A stretch of 30,000 bases of DNA, taken from positions 33,775-63,774 of the forward strand of contig CAUYUJ010004321.1 of NCBI GenBank assembly GCA_963575745.1, written 5' to 3'. The notes beneath the pieces are model-generated. The model searched no databases, was not told where the DNA came from, and saw only the letters and a program-made list of their open reading frames with translations. A program made the translations under genes and the position numbers. The DNA is from Prorocentrum cordatum (taxonomy: Eukaryota > Sar > Dinophyceae > Prorocentrales > Prorocentraceae). Positions 15,731 to 25,572 of this stretch are shown here, one piece after another. Numbering within the stretch: position 1 is the stretch's first letter; each line of letters opens with the position of its first letter.

Positions 15731-16929
15731 ATGGCTCCATCAAAGAGCTTCCGTCAGTGGGTCTGTTGCTCTCGTCAGGGTTGCAAAGGTTGGTCCTATT
15801 CGGACCGCAACAACAAGTTCTGTTCCCAGCGTGGCGCCACTTTCCCCAAGTCTGGGCAGACCAAGTCAGGACAGCCGCCTTCATGCCGGCCGGGAGGAGG
15901 CAAATCGACGGGAGATCGCCATGGGACAGAACCGGGACGAGGCAACCGTTGGTCTCGTTTCAAAGAGAAGGGACAGCATGAGTTCATCGCCGCAGCCCCC
16001 CCCCCCCCCCAGAGTCAGCCGCAGGCGCAGGCGACCCTGTCGCCGCGCATTCAGATATTGTAATTTGTTGGAAGATTCGCGAGGGCACGGGGGGGGAGAA
16101 TTATGCCAAAGTCGCGGTTGCTCCCAAACAAGCGAAGTCCTCAGCCCTCCAAGGTGGGCCCTTGGAACAGCAATGTCAATCCCTTCGCGATCAGGTCTCC
16201 GCCGCCCAAGGCAAAATCAAGAAGTTCCCCGAGCAGATCAACGGCTACGTCGACGAGGTCTCCGTCCTGGCAGACAAGGCCGTTGCCATGGAATCGGACA
16301 AGGTCGTCGCCACCGTCGAGCTGGAGCAGCTCGAGGGCCAGCTCGCGGTCGCCATCCGTGCGGTGGCGCAGCAGGCGCCAGCCGCAACCTCCACCTTCTT
16401 CCCGCAGGCCGCCAGATTCGTGGGGGAATTCCAACATGGGCAAGTCGTGGGAGCTCCGCCGCAGATCCAGGAACAAATCCAGGCCCTGGGGAAGTCACTC
16501 TCTGCAGCCTACCAGCAGCAGCAGCAGCAGCAGCCGCAGCAGCAGCCGCAACAGCAGCCCCAGGGAGAAGCAGTCCGGACAGCCGTCAGTGAGAGCAAGC
16601 CCCCCATCTCAGGAGAAAACGTTCCTGTTCCAGTCGGAGACGCCCACTCCGCCGCCGCCCCCCCAGCCTCAGCAGCCACCACGGGACCCAGCAGCAGTGG
16701 AGCCCGCAGCCTCAGCAGCCACCGAAGGGGGCCCATCCGTCAAAGAGCCCCAGCATGCAGAGGGCATGGATCAAAGCCAGACCCACAAAAGGGGCCAGAC
16801 AGAAAGCGCAGCAGCCTTGGAGAGAGCAAGCCGCGTCGCCATCAACGCGGGGGACCAAGGGGACCAGGCAGCCAAGAATCTCAAGCAAGCAGCAGATGCA
16901 GCAGCAGCACTGGGCAAAGATCGGTCTAA
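15731..16929 (+). pseudogene. LINE ORF1: zinc-finger-like motif plus coiled coil
   Basis: The ATG at 15731 opens MAPSKSFRQWVCCSRQGCKG, followed by WSYSDRNNKFCSQRGATFP. The W-x-C...C...W...C...F spacing resembles a RanBP2-like or knuckle-type zinc finger. The frame runs through a 15-base C-run (15996-16010), after which frame 1 carries on sensibly: HSDIVICWKIREGTGGENYA, KVAVAPKQAKSS and LEQQCQSLRDQVSAAQGKIK. A heptad-like coiled coil follows to about 16370 (VATVELEQLEGQLAVAIRAV). After a Gln-run at about 16510-16560 the correct frame is unclear. Frame 2 ends QAADAAAALGKDRSNI at 16936, and frame 1 ends at 16929. The likely role is nucleic-acid binding and particle formation, by analogy with other LINE ORF1 proteins. 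Confidence 0.6.
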
Positions 16930-17792
16930 TATTTAGCCAGATTATGCAACGAGCCACCTTGAATGGCAGCTGCTGGGAAGCTGTCAAAAGTTTTGTCTCG
17001 TCGTCATTAACTAAGAGTGTCATTGCAATATGCTGTCAGGAGACTCGAATCCCAGGGGATCGCATAGCAGATGCCAAGCAGTGGTGCCACAAAGAGGGGC
17101 GGCACTCTGTTATTTCACCAAGTTTCACTAGTGAAGCCAATCGGCCAACGCCAGGCACTGCCACCCTTGTCAGGGCAGGCCTAGACGCGGGCGTTCGACC
17201 CGCAGTGCTCCCACCTTCCGCCTCCCCCAGCAGGATCGCGGCAGTTATTCTCGAACTCCCAGGAAACTCCCCCTTCATCTTGCCCCCCCTCTACCTCGAG
17301 GGCTCGGCAGGCCTCAGTCAGAGCAATCTCGAGTTGCTGGCAGCCATCGGTTGGATGCAGAGCCACCACAGCATGCCAGCATTTGCAGCAGGCGATTTGA
17401 ACACGCCGCCGTCAGTCATCAAGAAGACGAGCCTGATCGAGCGAGGAGGATTTCAGTTGCTCCACTCGCCTGGGCCCACCTTATTCACCAAGAGAAGCAG
17501 ATCTAAACTGGACTACTTCGTCGCCAGCAGGGTCTTGGGAGAATCTGTCAGCAGCGTCCAGGCCCTGGTTAACTACCCGCTCTCGCCCCACAGGCTCGTC
17601 GTCGCCCAGTTCGCGATAGGCGAGAACCACCTCGTCCCCAGGCTGGCCAAGCACCAGAAGATCCCCACCAAGCGCCCCTTCGGACCCTCCAAGGAGCCCA
17701 AGGAGTGGAACAGAGCAGCCGCAGCAGCACAGCAGGTTCAGCAGATAATACAGGAGCCAGGAGTCACAGAGCAGCAGAAGACCAGGCTTTGA
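16755..17792 (+). CDS. LINE ORF2 N-terminus: apurinic-type endonuclease
   Basis: The longest clean open frame of the element, 345 codons from the ATG at 16755, overlapping the ORF1 end. This domain nicks target DNA to prime reverse transcription. Visible motifs of the exonuclease-endonuclease-phosphatase fold are ICCQETRI (Glu96, the QE box), AAGDLNTPP (Asp214, Asn216), RSKLDYFVASR (Asp253) and LSPHRLVVAQF (His279). In the last, Pro replaces the Asp of the usual SDH motif, so either the general acid-base pair is altered or this is the family's normal variant. Residues 60-90 (RATLNGSCWEAVKSFVSSSL) match the first strand and helix. The stop at 17790-17792 separates it from the RT, which in an intact element would be the same protein. 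Confidence 0.8.
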   Translation: MQRAWIKARPTKGARQKAQQPWREQAASPSTRGTKGTRQPRISSKQQMQQQHWAKIGLIFSQIMQRATLNGSCWEAVKSFVSSSLTKSVIAICCQETRIPGDRIADAKQWCHKEGRHSVISPSFTSEANRPTPGTATLVRAGLDAGVRPAVLPPSASPSRIAAVILELPGNSPFILPPLYLEGSAGLSQSNLELLAAIGWMQSHHSMPAFAAGDLNTPPSVIKKTSLIERGGFQLLHSPGPTLFTKRSRSKLDYFVASRVLGESVSSVQALVNYPLSPHRLVVAQFAIGENHLVPRLAKHQKIPTKRPFGPSKEPKEWNRAAAAAQQVQQIIQEPGVTEQQKTRL

Positions 17793-18141
17793 GCGCCGCA
17801 TTCGATATGTTCGCCCTGGACCTCGAAGAATCGCTCGCCCAGCAAACCGACACGCCACTCAGGAGTCGAGGACAGATTTGCCAGCCACACAGGATCATTT
17901 GGATTTCAGCCAGAGCAGAATAACCCAAGCATCGAGCAGGATGACAGTCATACGCCAGGCCACTCAGGTGGCTAACTAATCGGGTTATTGACGCGCTGCC
18001 AAGTTTACACATCGGTCTCTCGGCAGGTCTGCGAGATGCACAGTCAGCCTTGCAGGACGCGCCACAGAAGTTTCAGTCAGTGCAGGAGCCGGGGGCCCTG
18101 CTCGCCAAGTTCAGCCGCTTTCTCGCTTTCTCGACGCCCTC
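17793..18141 (+). pseudogene. LINE ORF2 linker between endonuclease and RT (broken)
   Basis: Frame 2 gives LSAAFDMFALDLEESLAQQT up to about 17920. Other frames follow without a continuous reading until frame 1 picks up at about 18130. Coding composition persists, so this is part of the same decayed protein with several indels. No catalytic motif is expected in this linker. Confidence 0.5.
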
Positions 18142-19476
18142 TTGCAGGACGTCAGGCGGGAGGGCATCGAGGCGTCCAGCCAAAGCGCCTCCCACATCTT
18201 TTCAGAGTTCCAAGAGGAGGTACCCAGCTTCCACGACCAGGAACGCTCCCGGGAAAGACAGCAAGCCACCGCCTCCTGGAAGCAGTGGGTCACCGAACAG
18301 ATGGCCAAAGGAGTTGGGCGGGCCCACAGATGGTCCAAAGACAACGCCACGTGGCAACCCCAAGAAGTGAAGGCCAAAGATGGGCGCTGGTCTGGACGGC
18401 CAAGTAAGCTCCTGGAGGGCGGGGCCGAAAGACTCTCAGACCTCTGGGACATCCAGGACACGCCCATTTCCAGAAACCTAGGAAATCCTGAGGCTGCGGC
18501 AAGGCTGCCGATCATCACGCCATCCTTTCTCAGGAAAGCCATCACGACTTTCAGCCATCAGACATGCCAGACCTGGGACGGAATGCACCCCAAGCATTTC
18601 GAGCTGCTGACAGACAAGCAGCTGCAGGTTTTTATCGAGTTACTGGCGTGCATCGAGCAGCTCGGCACGATGCCCTCCCAGATTCTGGCTATCATTACTA
18701 ATATCATACCGAAGTTGAAGACCACTGGTGGGCCAGCGTATAGAGGCATTGGCCTCCTCCCTGGAGTTTATTGTGTTTGGGTAAAGTTGCGACAAGGCGA
18801 AGCCAGAGCATGGGGGGAAACACAGCTCCTGCAGTTCCCTGGCGCATCAAGCAGGCCGCAGCATTCTAGAGCTGGTGCTTCAACAATCTTCTTGCAGAGC
18901 AAGGGGGCCTAGCAGAAGAACCGACGCACACAGCATCAGTATTATGGGACATGTCTAACTACTATGAACATATCAGCAGGGGGGGGGGGCTTTCAGCAAC
19001 GAGCAGCAAGTAGCATCTTTAACGAAGCGGTGCTGGCAGTTATCATAAATCAGTATCAGTCCAGCAGGTTCGTCACGTTTAATCAACCAATCCAGTACTG
19101 TGGGTTCCCAGGGAAAGGCATCCCAGCAGGGCGCGGTTTCGCAACTTACTTAGTTCAGATCTATTGCACGCAGCCCATCCAGTCTTGGGCGCACCCTGGC
19201 ATCCAGCTCAGCCTGTTCATTGATGATCTGTTGTTGCAGATTTTCCAGACGTGCAAGAAGAAGCTTGTGAGCCAGCTGCTAGATGCCTGCTTCCAGCTCC
19301 TAGGCGCGATCAAGAACGAGTTGCACTGCCAAGTGGCAGACAAGAAGTCGGTCGTCCTCGCCTCTTCCAGAGACATCCAGGAAAACCTCGTCGGAGCTCG
19401 GCAAGTACGCGGGCCCCCTCAAGAAGGTCTCGGTGGCCCCCAACCTCGGCGCCGACTTCAGACCAGGAGGAGCTAG
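18142..19476 (+). pseudogene. LINE reverse transcriptase (two frameshifts)
   Basis: Frame 1 reads the pre-RT linker (ATASWKQWVTEQMAKGVGRA) and the first RT motifs, QTWDGMHPKHFELL and IITNIIPKLKTTGGPAYRGI. It is lost near 18780. In frame 3 the motif-A block ASVLWDMSNYYEHIS is readable (catalytic Asp codon 18948-18950). Directly after it an 11-base G-run (18979-18989) shifts to frame 1, which carries FQQRAASSIFNEAVLAVIIN, the QG-like box CGFPGKGIPAGRGFA, and LSLFIDDLLLQI. FIDD (19216-19227) is the catalytic Asp-Asp box. Frame 1 then continues to about 19390. The three catalytic aspartates are thus all present; only the frames are broken. Confidence 0.8.
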
Positions 19477-20951
19477 GCTTAGAGGAATCTCTAAATCGAC
19501 CCTGAGGGCCCGACACCACAAGCTCCAGGCCAGAACTAGACGACTGGCCAGCCCCAAGAGAGCCCAAGGAGACACCAGGAAATTGTACAACACAGGACTA
19601 GGTCAGGCGCATGTCTACGGGTCCGGGGTCGTCGGGAACGATAACGTGGAGCTTCGCAGGTCGCAGTCGCTCTATCTCAAGATCGCGGGCCCAGGCACCA
19701 CTACCCGCCCCCGCAGCCTTTCGCTCTGCCTCTTGGGAGACCCGTGCTGGAGTCCAGCTGTGGGCCCAGTGCTTCTTTGGAGTCAGCTCGTTTGGCGTGC
19801 AGCCACAGGTTCAGCCACTGCGGGCTTCAACCTGCCAGGTTTGAGGCAGATGGCCGACGCGGTGCTATGGAGACCACCAACAGTTTGGAGCAGCTGTCGT
19901 GGCCCGATGGGAGCAGCATATCTCAGCCTCGAGCGGGCCCAGTGGACCTTCGTCTCCCCCTTCGTCGTTCAGGACCCCGAAGGCAACCGGCACATCCTCG
20001 CCAGCACCTCACCCAGCCTCCTTCAGGAAGCCCTCAAACGCTCGTGGGACAACAAACTTTCTCGGGAAGCAGCAGAGAAGATGGGCCTCGACGGGGCCAA
20101 GCTAGACTGCCAGATCGCTCAGACATGCTTGAAATCAGCAAGTTCATCAGCGATGGAACGCAGTACGTTATTGGCCTACCTATGACGCGCTATCTGGACC
20201 AGGAGCGGGTTAAAAGCAGCAGGATACGATGAGCACACAGGAGAATGTCCGTGTGGAGCGGCTTCGGACGACCTACCCCACCGTCTCCTGAGTTGCCCCC
20301 TGACTGAGGCCCGTAGGCCAGAGAGTTTCACAGAAGAAGAAATAGCCAGTATTACCAGCCCAGGAAGTGTTCCGCTGGCCGCGGGTTTTCAGCCCGAACC
20401 AGAATTCGACATAGGGGCCCCAGAAGGGCTCGGCCTTGGATCCATGAAGTTCTGGTCCCCGGACCCCCAGGCTACCCCAGCCTCTGCCCTAGCGGGCAAG
20501 GTTTCTTCTGACGGTTCGGCCCTGAGACCAGGGGGCAGAGTTTTTGAAACGGCAGGCTGGGCAGTGGTAAAGGCCAATGCCGAATGCGAAGTGATCGCCG
20601 CTCTGACTGGCCAAGTAGGCCGACTCCTTACCCAATCTTCTCATGCTGCTGCGCACTGTGCTGCGCTTGCTGCCCTCACCCCTTCCCCCAACATCACAGA
20701 TACTTCAGTTGATTATCCGGGCATAATCGACCTATATGCCACTGGGCTCTCGCGACGCAATAGGAGCCATAGGATGGCATGAGAACCTCAGATTCCCCAA
20801 GGCCAAGGCGCACCAAAGTTTAGACGCCCACCCTGCCGGCACGACAGACTGGGCCGACACCCTGGGCAACCACGGGGCCGACCGATTTGCGGGAATCGCT
20901 TCTCGGGGCTTCAACAGGCCCTCGGAGACCGAGACCAGGGAACACGAGTGA
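19395..20951 (+). pseudogene. LINE RT thumb, CCHC zinc finger and RNase H
   Basis: From about 19395 frame 2 reads ELGKYAGPLKKVSVAPNLGA, a thumb/connection region, to an in-frame TGA at 20183-20185. The same frame then continues RAIWTRSGLKAAGYDEHTGE, the zinc finger CPCGAASDDLPHRLLSC (20246-20296), and RNase H. RNase H motifs are VSSDGSALRPGG (first Asp), SSHAAAHCAALAAL and SVDYPGIIDLY. In the second, His stands where the catalytic Glu is expected. Near 20740 the frame changes to 3, which gives KAKAHQSLDAHPAGTTDWAD and TLGNHGADRFAG, the C-terminal RNase H box, and ends at 20951. RNase H would remove the RNA template after first-strand synthesis. The TGA could be a decayed CGA. Confidence 0.75.
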
Positions 20952-20960
20952 CAGTGCAAG

Positions 20961-21640
20961 TTGCTCAGTAAGCATTTGAGATTTGTCGCCAACGCCCTAC
21001 AGGAGTGGCCGCCGATAGGCCCCAGCGAGACCAAGAAGGCTCACAAGAAGCCAGTCAAGTCTGTCTCCCCTCCTGTAGGGGCGGCTTCCAGCCAAGAGAT
21101 CTGGAAACAGCTCCACCCTCCGCCCCCGCCGCCTCCTCCCGCAGCCCCCCCGCCCCGTTCAGCTTCGACGAGAGCCGATGGGGCACGGGTGGGAGGCCTC
21201 GGGGTGGCGTTTCTTGTGTATCGACTGCCGCAGCAGGGCAGCAACAAAGAAACCAGGCACATGTCCTGGGTACGCTCAGGCGCTCGCGGAGCTGTGCAGC
21301 AATCCGCAGGAACACTCGCTGTTCATCTGTGAGCAGCATAGAGGGGGGTCGTGTATTGTCGTCTGTCGGAGGTGTGGGAAGTTCGCTGAATCATATGCGC
21401 GGCCCCTTCAGCGCAGTGTGCGCAGGACATTTTGTCAGACCAGGTGACCGCGCACAATGGAACCTCCTGCTTGAAGGCAGGAATCCGAGAGGTTCCAAGA
21501 ATTCGCCCATCGAGTACGAGCGGCCCATGCCGTTCCACCAGTACCTCCTGCGCCAAGCCCAAGAGATGGCCGAGAAGGAGGAGGCCGCTGCCGCCCCCTC
21601 CCCAGGCCAACCGAGCGGGGGGGAGGAAGAGGAGCAGCAG
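20961..21640 (+). pseudogene. LINE C-terminal region with Cys-rich motif
   Basis: Frame 3 reads LSKHLRFVANALQEWPPIGP, then Pro-rich sequence with SQEIWKQLHPPP. Frame 1 carries WRFLCIDCRSRAATKKPGTC and EHSLFICEQHRGGSCIVVCR followed by RCGKF, a set of CxxC and H/C pairs that looks like zinc binding. Frame 2 ends with PIEYERPMPFHQYLLRQAQE and MAEKEEAAAAPSP, then Glu/Gln repeats. Three successive frames are needed, so at least two indels are present. I infer that it belongs to the LINE because it follows RNase H directly in the same orientation. A separate decayed gene is possible. Confidence 0.5.
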
Positions 21641-22300
21641 CAGCAACAGCAGTTCTGCTGCAGTCGAACCTTTCCCCATCTGTGCGACGGTCCTTTTCCT
21701 CCTCCTTTTTCTCCTCTTCCTCTTGCTCCTCCTCCTTCTTCTCTTCCTCCTCCTCCTCCTGACGGTGACGCTACAGACATGTGGATCCACACGGGATGTT
21801 GTCATCCCCTCCTCCTCTTTTTCCTCCTCCTGTTCCTCCTCCTCCTCCTCCTCCTCCCCCTCCCCCCCTTCCCCTCCTCCTCCTCGTCCTCCTCCTCCTT
21901 TTCCTCCTCCCTCCTCCCATCCCTCCTCATCCTCCTCCTTCTGTACTTCCGCTCATCGCCCCCCTCTTCCTCCACGCCGCCGATAAGCGCCCACACAGGA
22001 ACGTGCGGTTTCGCTATCGGGGGCCTAACGCCGATCTACCTGCGCTGCATCGCCGATCCAAGCTCTATGTTTCCCCCCTTCTGAGCTGATGCCCCCCTCT
22101 TGTTGGCCCTCTGTCGTCATCGTCGAGGAGACGGAAAGAGGAGCGAGTGGGCGAGGAAGCCGTTCGAGGCGGAGGGGGCCGAGTGGGGAGGATGAACAGG
22201 GGGTGGTGGAGGAGGAGGAGGAGCAGGAGGAGGAGCAGGAAGAGGTGAGGGGAGGCGGGGAGGGAGACCGCGAACTTGTCGTGGGGCTCAGCGGAGGGTG
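21641..22300. repeat. CAG run, CCT tracts and GAG tract
   Basis: AGCAGCAGCAACAGCAG at about 21635-21655, CCT/CTT tracts at about 21690-21760 and 21805-21960, and GAGGAGGAG/GAGCAG at about 22200-22250. Between them is ordinary sequence in which I see no protein. Open frames are Ser/Pro/Leu or Glu/Arg/Lys runs. Confidence 0.8.
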
Positions 22301-22750
22301 AGGACGAGGACGAGGTCGACGACGACGATTGCGACTGCGATTACGGTTGCGATCGTGATAACGATTACGATGACGATTTCGACGACCGCCACCGCCACCA
22401 CCACCACCGCCACCGAGGACGGCGACGGCAGCGACGAGGACCACCGAGGCCCAGCGACGGCGGCTGCCACGGCCGGCTGGCGGCACAGGAGCGGGCCCCG
22501 CTGGACCCGAGCCACCCGCTCGCCGGGGTCCCCAACTTCGAGGCGCCCGCGCGAGCGGCGCAGCAGCCTCGCCCGGGGCAGCCTCGCGCGTCGGGGCGGC
22601 CGCCGTTGGCGTCGGCCTCGGCCCCGGCCTCGGCCTCGGCGTAGGCGATGGCGTCGGCGTCGTCGTCGTCGGTTTCGTCGTCGTCGTCGTCGTTGACGGC
22701 GTCCTCGTCGGCGCCCCCGCTGGCGGCGGCGTTGTTTTCTAGGTGGATGG
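22301..22750. repeat. GAC/CGA-rich tract, GCC-rich DNA and CGTCGT tract
   Basis: GACGAGGACGAGG at about 22300, ACGATTGCGAC-type imperfect 6-mers to about 22400, and CACCACCAC at about 22395. CGGCCTCGGCC repeats lie at about 22610-22640 and CGTCGTCGT at about 22655-22690. A plus-strand open frame (22276-22644) gives an Asp-rich then His-rich then Ala/Pro protein. It follows the repeat composition exactly, so I do not call it a gene. Confidence 0.75.
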
Positions 22751-22914
22751 GACAAACTGGTTTGAAATTACTGCAGACACGAAGCGGTGGAAGGATTGAA
22801 AACGGGAGTTCTGCTCTACAACGTGATGAAGGCTAACGTGTAGTTGCACTCATCAGGAATTGCGGTGCCATCCACACAATCGGGGCTCACGTAAACGGGG
22901 TCAGCGCTGACGGG

Positions 22915-23352
22915 GGTCAGCGGTGTCCTCCCAGCGTGTCTTCCCTGGGTGTCCTCCCAGGATTTGATTATTGAGTGTCCTCCAAGTGTGTACTCCCTGG
23001 GCGTCCTCCCAGGGCGTCCTCCCTGTGTGTACTACAAGGGTGTCCTCCCTGGGCCTTCCCAAGCTCTCCTCCCTGGGTGTCCTCCCAGGGTGTTCTCCCA
23101 GGGTGTGATTTCTGAGTGTCCTCGGAGGGTGTGATTCCGGGGCGTCCTCCCAGGGTGTCATCCTTGGATGTACTCCCAGGGTGTCCTCCCTGGTTGTCCT
23201 CCCTGGGTGTCCTCACAGGGTGTCAACCTGGGTGTCCTCCCGGGGTGTATTCCCCGGGTGCCCTCCCAGGGTGTCGACCTGGGTGTCTTCCTACGATGTC
23301 TTTCCTGGATGTACTCCCAAGGTGTCCTCCCTGGGTGTCCTCGCAGGGTGTC
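22915..23352. repeat. Minisatellite of GTGTCCTCCCNGGG units
   Basis: About 430 bp of a degenerate short unit, GTGTCCTCCC(A/T)GG(G), repeated some 30 times with variants such as GTGTACTCC, GTGATTTCTGAGTG and GTGTCGACCTGG. Spacing is irregular (about 12-18 bp). The CCCAGGG/CCCTGGG alternation makes adjacent units partly self-complementary. No spacers distinct from repeats are present, so it is not a CRISPR array. Confidence 0.9.
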
Positions 23353-24245
23353 ATTATCAGCGCCTCTTGGGCCGCACTGGGGGCCTCTTGGGCCGTGGGC
23401 CATCTGGGGCCGTCTTGGAGCTTTTGGGGGTCATCTTGACGTCATGTTTGGCCGACTTTGAGGCCTCTTGACCCATCTTTGACGCATCATGCGCAATCTT
23501 GGAGGCCAGCATGAGCCGTGTGAGGGGCCCACGGGGGTCGGGGTCGTCTTGGAGACGGAATGTCCGCGCATGACGGTATGTTGATGGGTTCCGTTCGATG
23601 ATGGTTGGCCTTCGGGATGCGCCGACGGCCGCTAGGAACATTTCGGAAGTACCAAGAATGGTTCAACCGCGGCACGACGAGCACCCTTTTGGCAGTATTG
23701 ACGGCCCGATCGAAGACGCCTAGGGCGAATCACCGCCGCCCCCTGCCTTTTTGCAAGCGCCTATGTGGCCGAACGTTGAGGCCAGATCTGCCAAGCTATC
23801 GGACCATGTGTTCCCCGAATCGGTTTGGAAAACCTTCGGAGAACACGTGGGCATCTTGAAGGTCCTCGTGGCCGTCTGGAGGCCTTCTTGGAGGAGGTCT
23901 TGGAGGGCTCTTGGGCCGTTTTCGAGGCCATCTTGAGAGTCTTGGAGGCCTCTTGGGCCGTCTTGGGGCCCTCGTGGGGCCGTCGTGGACCTCTTGGGCG
24001 GTCTTTGGGGGCTCTTGGGCCGTCTCGGGCCGTCGGAAGGTCGAAAAAAAACACATGCCACAATCATTCTGAAACTCATGGGAAATTGGGCTGTCGTGGG
24101 CCATCTTAGGGCCATCTTCGGCCGTCTTGGTGGGGTCCTGGCCCGTCTGACGCCGTCGGAAGCCGTTTGGGGGGCCTCTCTGGGCCGACTTGGGGCCCTC
24201 TTGGGGTGCTCAGGGCCGTCTTGGAGGCTATCTTGGTAAGTGCGC
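23353..24245. repeat. Minisatellite of CTTGGGGCCGT units, interrupted
   Basis: Degenerate units of the form (T)CTTGG(G/A)GGCC(G/A)TC occur densely at about 23353-23550 and 23860-24245. More ordinary sequence lies between them at about 23550-23855. Minus-strand frames give Lys/Pro/Gln-rich repeats (for example KTAQEASKTLKMASKTAQEP), plus-strand frames Trp/Gly/Leu repeats. Both are by-products of the repeat. I see no gene in the interruption. Confidence 0.8.
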
Positions 24246-24384
24246 CAGTGGATCCCCCTGAATACACCAAAGGGGGGGGGGTCCAGAACCCTTCACCCCC
24301 TGCCCCCCTTCAGGGGGGGTGGGGTCCGGACCCGAAATGGAGCGAATTACAACCAATTAGTCCCAATTCCAACCGTTCGGAGCG

Positions 24385-24440
24385 AATTGCAACCAGAAAT
24401 GAGACCAATTCCAACCAGAAATGAGACCAATTACAACCAT
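24385..24440 (+). repeat. 22-bp tandem repeat
   Basis: Two full copies and part of a third of AATTSCAACCAGAAATGAGA + CC (24385-24406, 24407-24428, then 24429-24440). Related AATTACAACCAATTAG and AATTCCAACCGTTCGG segments stand just before, so the array once extended further left. Its AT-richness contrasts with the surroundings. Confidence 0.8.
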
Positions 24441-24904
24441 GGATGGGATATTCGGAATTCCTCAGGATTCCTTCGGATTCTTCGGAAACGGTACTGGGCG
24501 CAGGGGAAAACTGGATATTCAGCGCGTTTGCATGCATCCCGTATCCCACGGCAGGCTTGCCCTCATCTGTTCTGTGGATGCCTTGCAGCTGCCTGCGGGG
24601 ACAACCGCTCGCCGCCGTGGCGAAACAAACCCGCTCTCGGATTGCATTTGTGCGTGCCGCCACCGCCAGCTTTATTCAGAGATGCCTCTCGGCACGCTCC
24701 GCCCCCTCGCGGCTGGTTGACAATTGGTTGGTGGCCTGGTTGGCTGGCTGGCTGGTCTTTTGGCTGGTTGGCTGCTTGGTTGGCTCGCTGGCTGGTTGGC
24801 TGGTTGGTTGCCTGCCGTGCTGGTTGGTTGCTTTGTTGGTTGGCCTACAGGCCTGCGCCATCTCGCATGCCAAGGGGCCCGCCCGCTCGCGGATTGCATT
24901 TATC
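24441..24904. repeat. Unassigned DNA, then TTGGC tract
   Basis: 24441-24718 is ordinary sequence without a recognised gene. About 24720-24845 is a degenerate TGGTTGGC / TGGCTGGC tract. The words CTCGGATTGCATTT (about 24636) and CTCGCGGATTGCATTT (about 24889) are near-identical and lie 250 bp apart, which suggests an old duplication around the TTGGC tract. Confidence 0.7.
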
Positions 24905-24984
24905 CGTATCATTACTACCACTACAACTGCGACCACGACCACGACCACGACTACCACTGCAACTACAGTTACTACTACTACTAT

Positions 24985-25032
<48 letters not shown>

Positions 25033-25055
25033 GACTACTACTACGACTACTACTG

Positions 25056-25109
<54 letters not shown>

Positions 25110-25131
25110 TTATTATTACTACTACTACTCT

Positions 25132-25176
<45 letters not shown>

Positions 25177-25187
25177 GACTACGACTA

Positions 25188-25228
<41 letters not shown>

Positions 25229-25250
25229 GACTACTACGACTACTACGGCG

Positions 25251-25333
<83 letters not shown>

Positions 25334-25337
25334 CACG

Positions 25338-25369
<32 letters not shown>

Positions 25370-25416
25370 ACCACCCCACGACCAACCACGACGACGACGA
25401 CGACGACTACACTACT

Positions 25417-25456
<40 letters not shown>

Positions 25457-25515
25457 ACTACTACTACTACTACTACTACTGCTACTACTACTCTACTACT
25501 ACTACTGCCTCTATT
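24905..25515 (+). repeat. TAC/ACT trinucleotide microsatellite, about 600 bp
   Basis: Long runs of TAC triplets with scattered ATT, ACG and ACC variants. It is the second such tract in the window (the other is about 12336-12665) and has the same strand orientation. The long open frames across it encode Tyr, Thr and Leu runs on the plus strand and Val and Ser runs on the minus strand. They are not genes. Confidence 0.97.
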
Positions 25516-25572
25516 TTTTCCATAGCAATGCTGGGTAACCGAGGCTGCGCAGTGTGCCCCTGGCTCAGCTAC
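25509..25572 (+). repeat. Direct repeat D, copy 1
   Basis: From CTCTATTTTTTCCATAGCAA to CCCCTGGCTCAGCTAC. Over the 50-column core it matches 25731-25779 at 45 positions. Four of the five differences are single-base gaps. It starts exactly where the TAC tract ends. Confidence 0.85.

Larger units (their letters stand above)
15561..21640 (+). mobile_element. LINE-type (non-LTR) retrotransposon, multiply broken
   Basis: Ordered modules run left to right: SL-like start, ORF1 with an N-terminal zinc-finger-like motif and coiled coil, apurinic-type endonuclease (EEP fold), reverse transcriptase, CCHC-type zinc finger, RNase H, and a C-terminal Cys-rich tail. Total length is about 6 kb. The right end is estimated from the last coding-like sequence (to about 21640) because no poly(A) or target duplication is evident. 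At least six frame changes and one in-frame TGA break it, two at long homopolymers. The order EN-RT-zinc-RNase H is that of LINEs with a terminal RNase H, a type abundant in dinoflagellates. Confidence 0.85.

Noticed and set aside
22276-22644. Asp-rich, then His-rich small protein on the plus strand
   Set aside because: Its residues follow the GAC, CAC and GCC repeat blocks exactly. There is no independent sign of coding.
22915-23352. Possible CRISPR array
   Set aside because: Units are short, degenerate and contiguous, with no unique spacers, and the surroundings are eukaryotic.
24240-25538. A 432-codon plus-strand open frame (and a 360-codon one in another frame)
   Set aside because: More than half is Leu, Thr or Tyr runs from the TAC microsatellite, and all three frames stay open through it. 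There is no domain and no unique conserved part.
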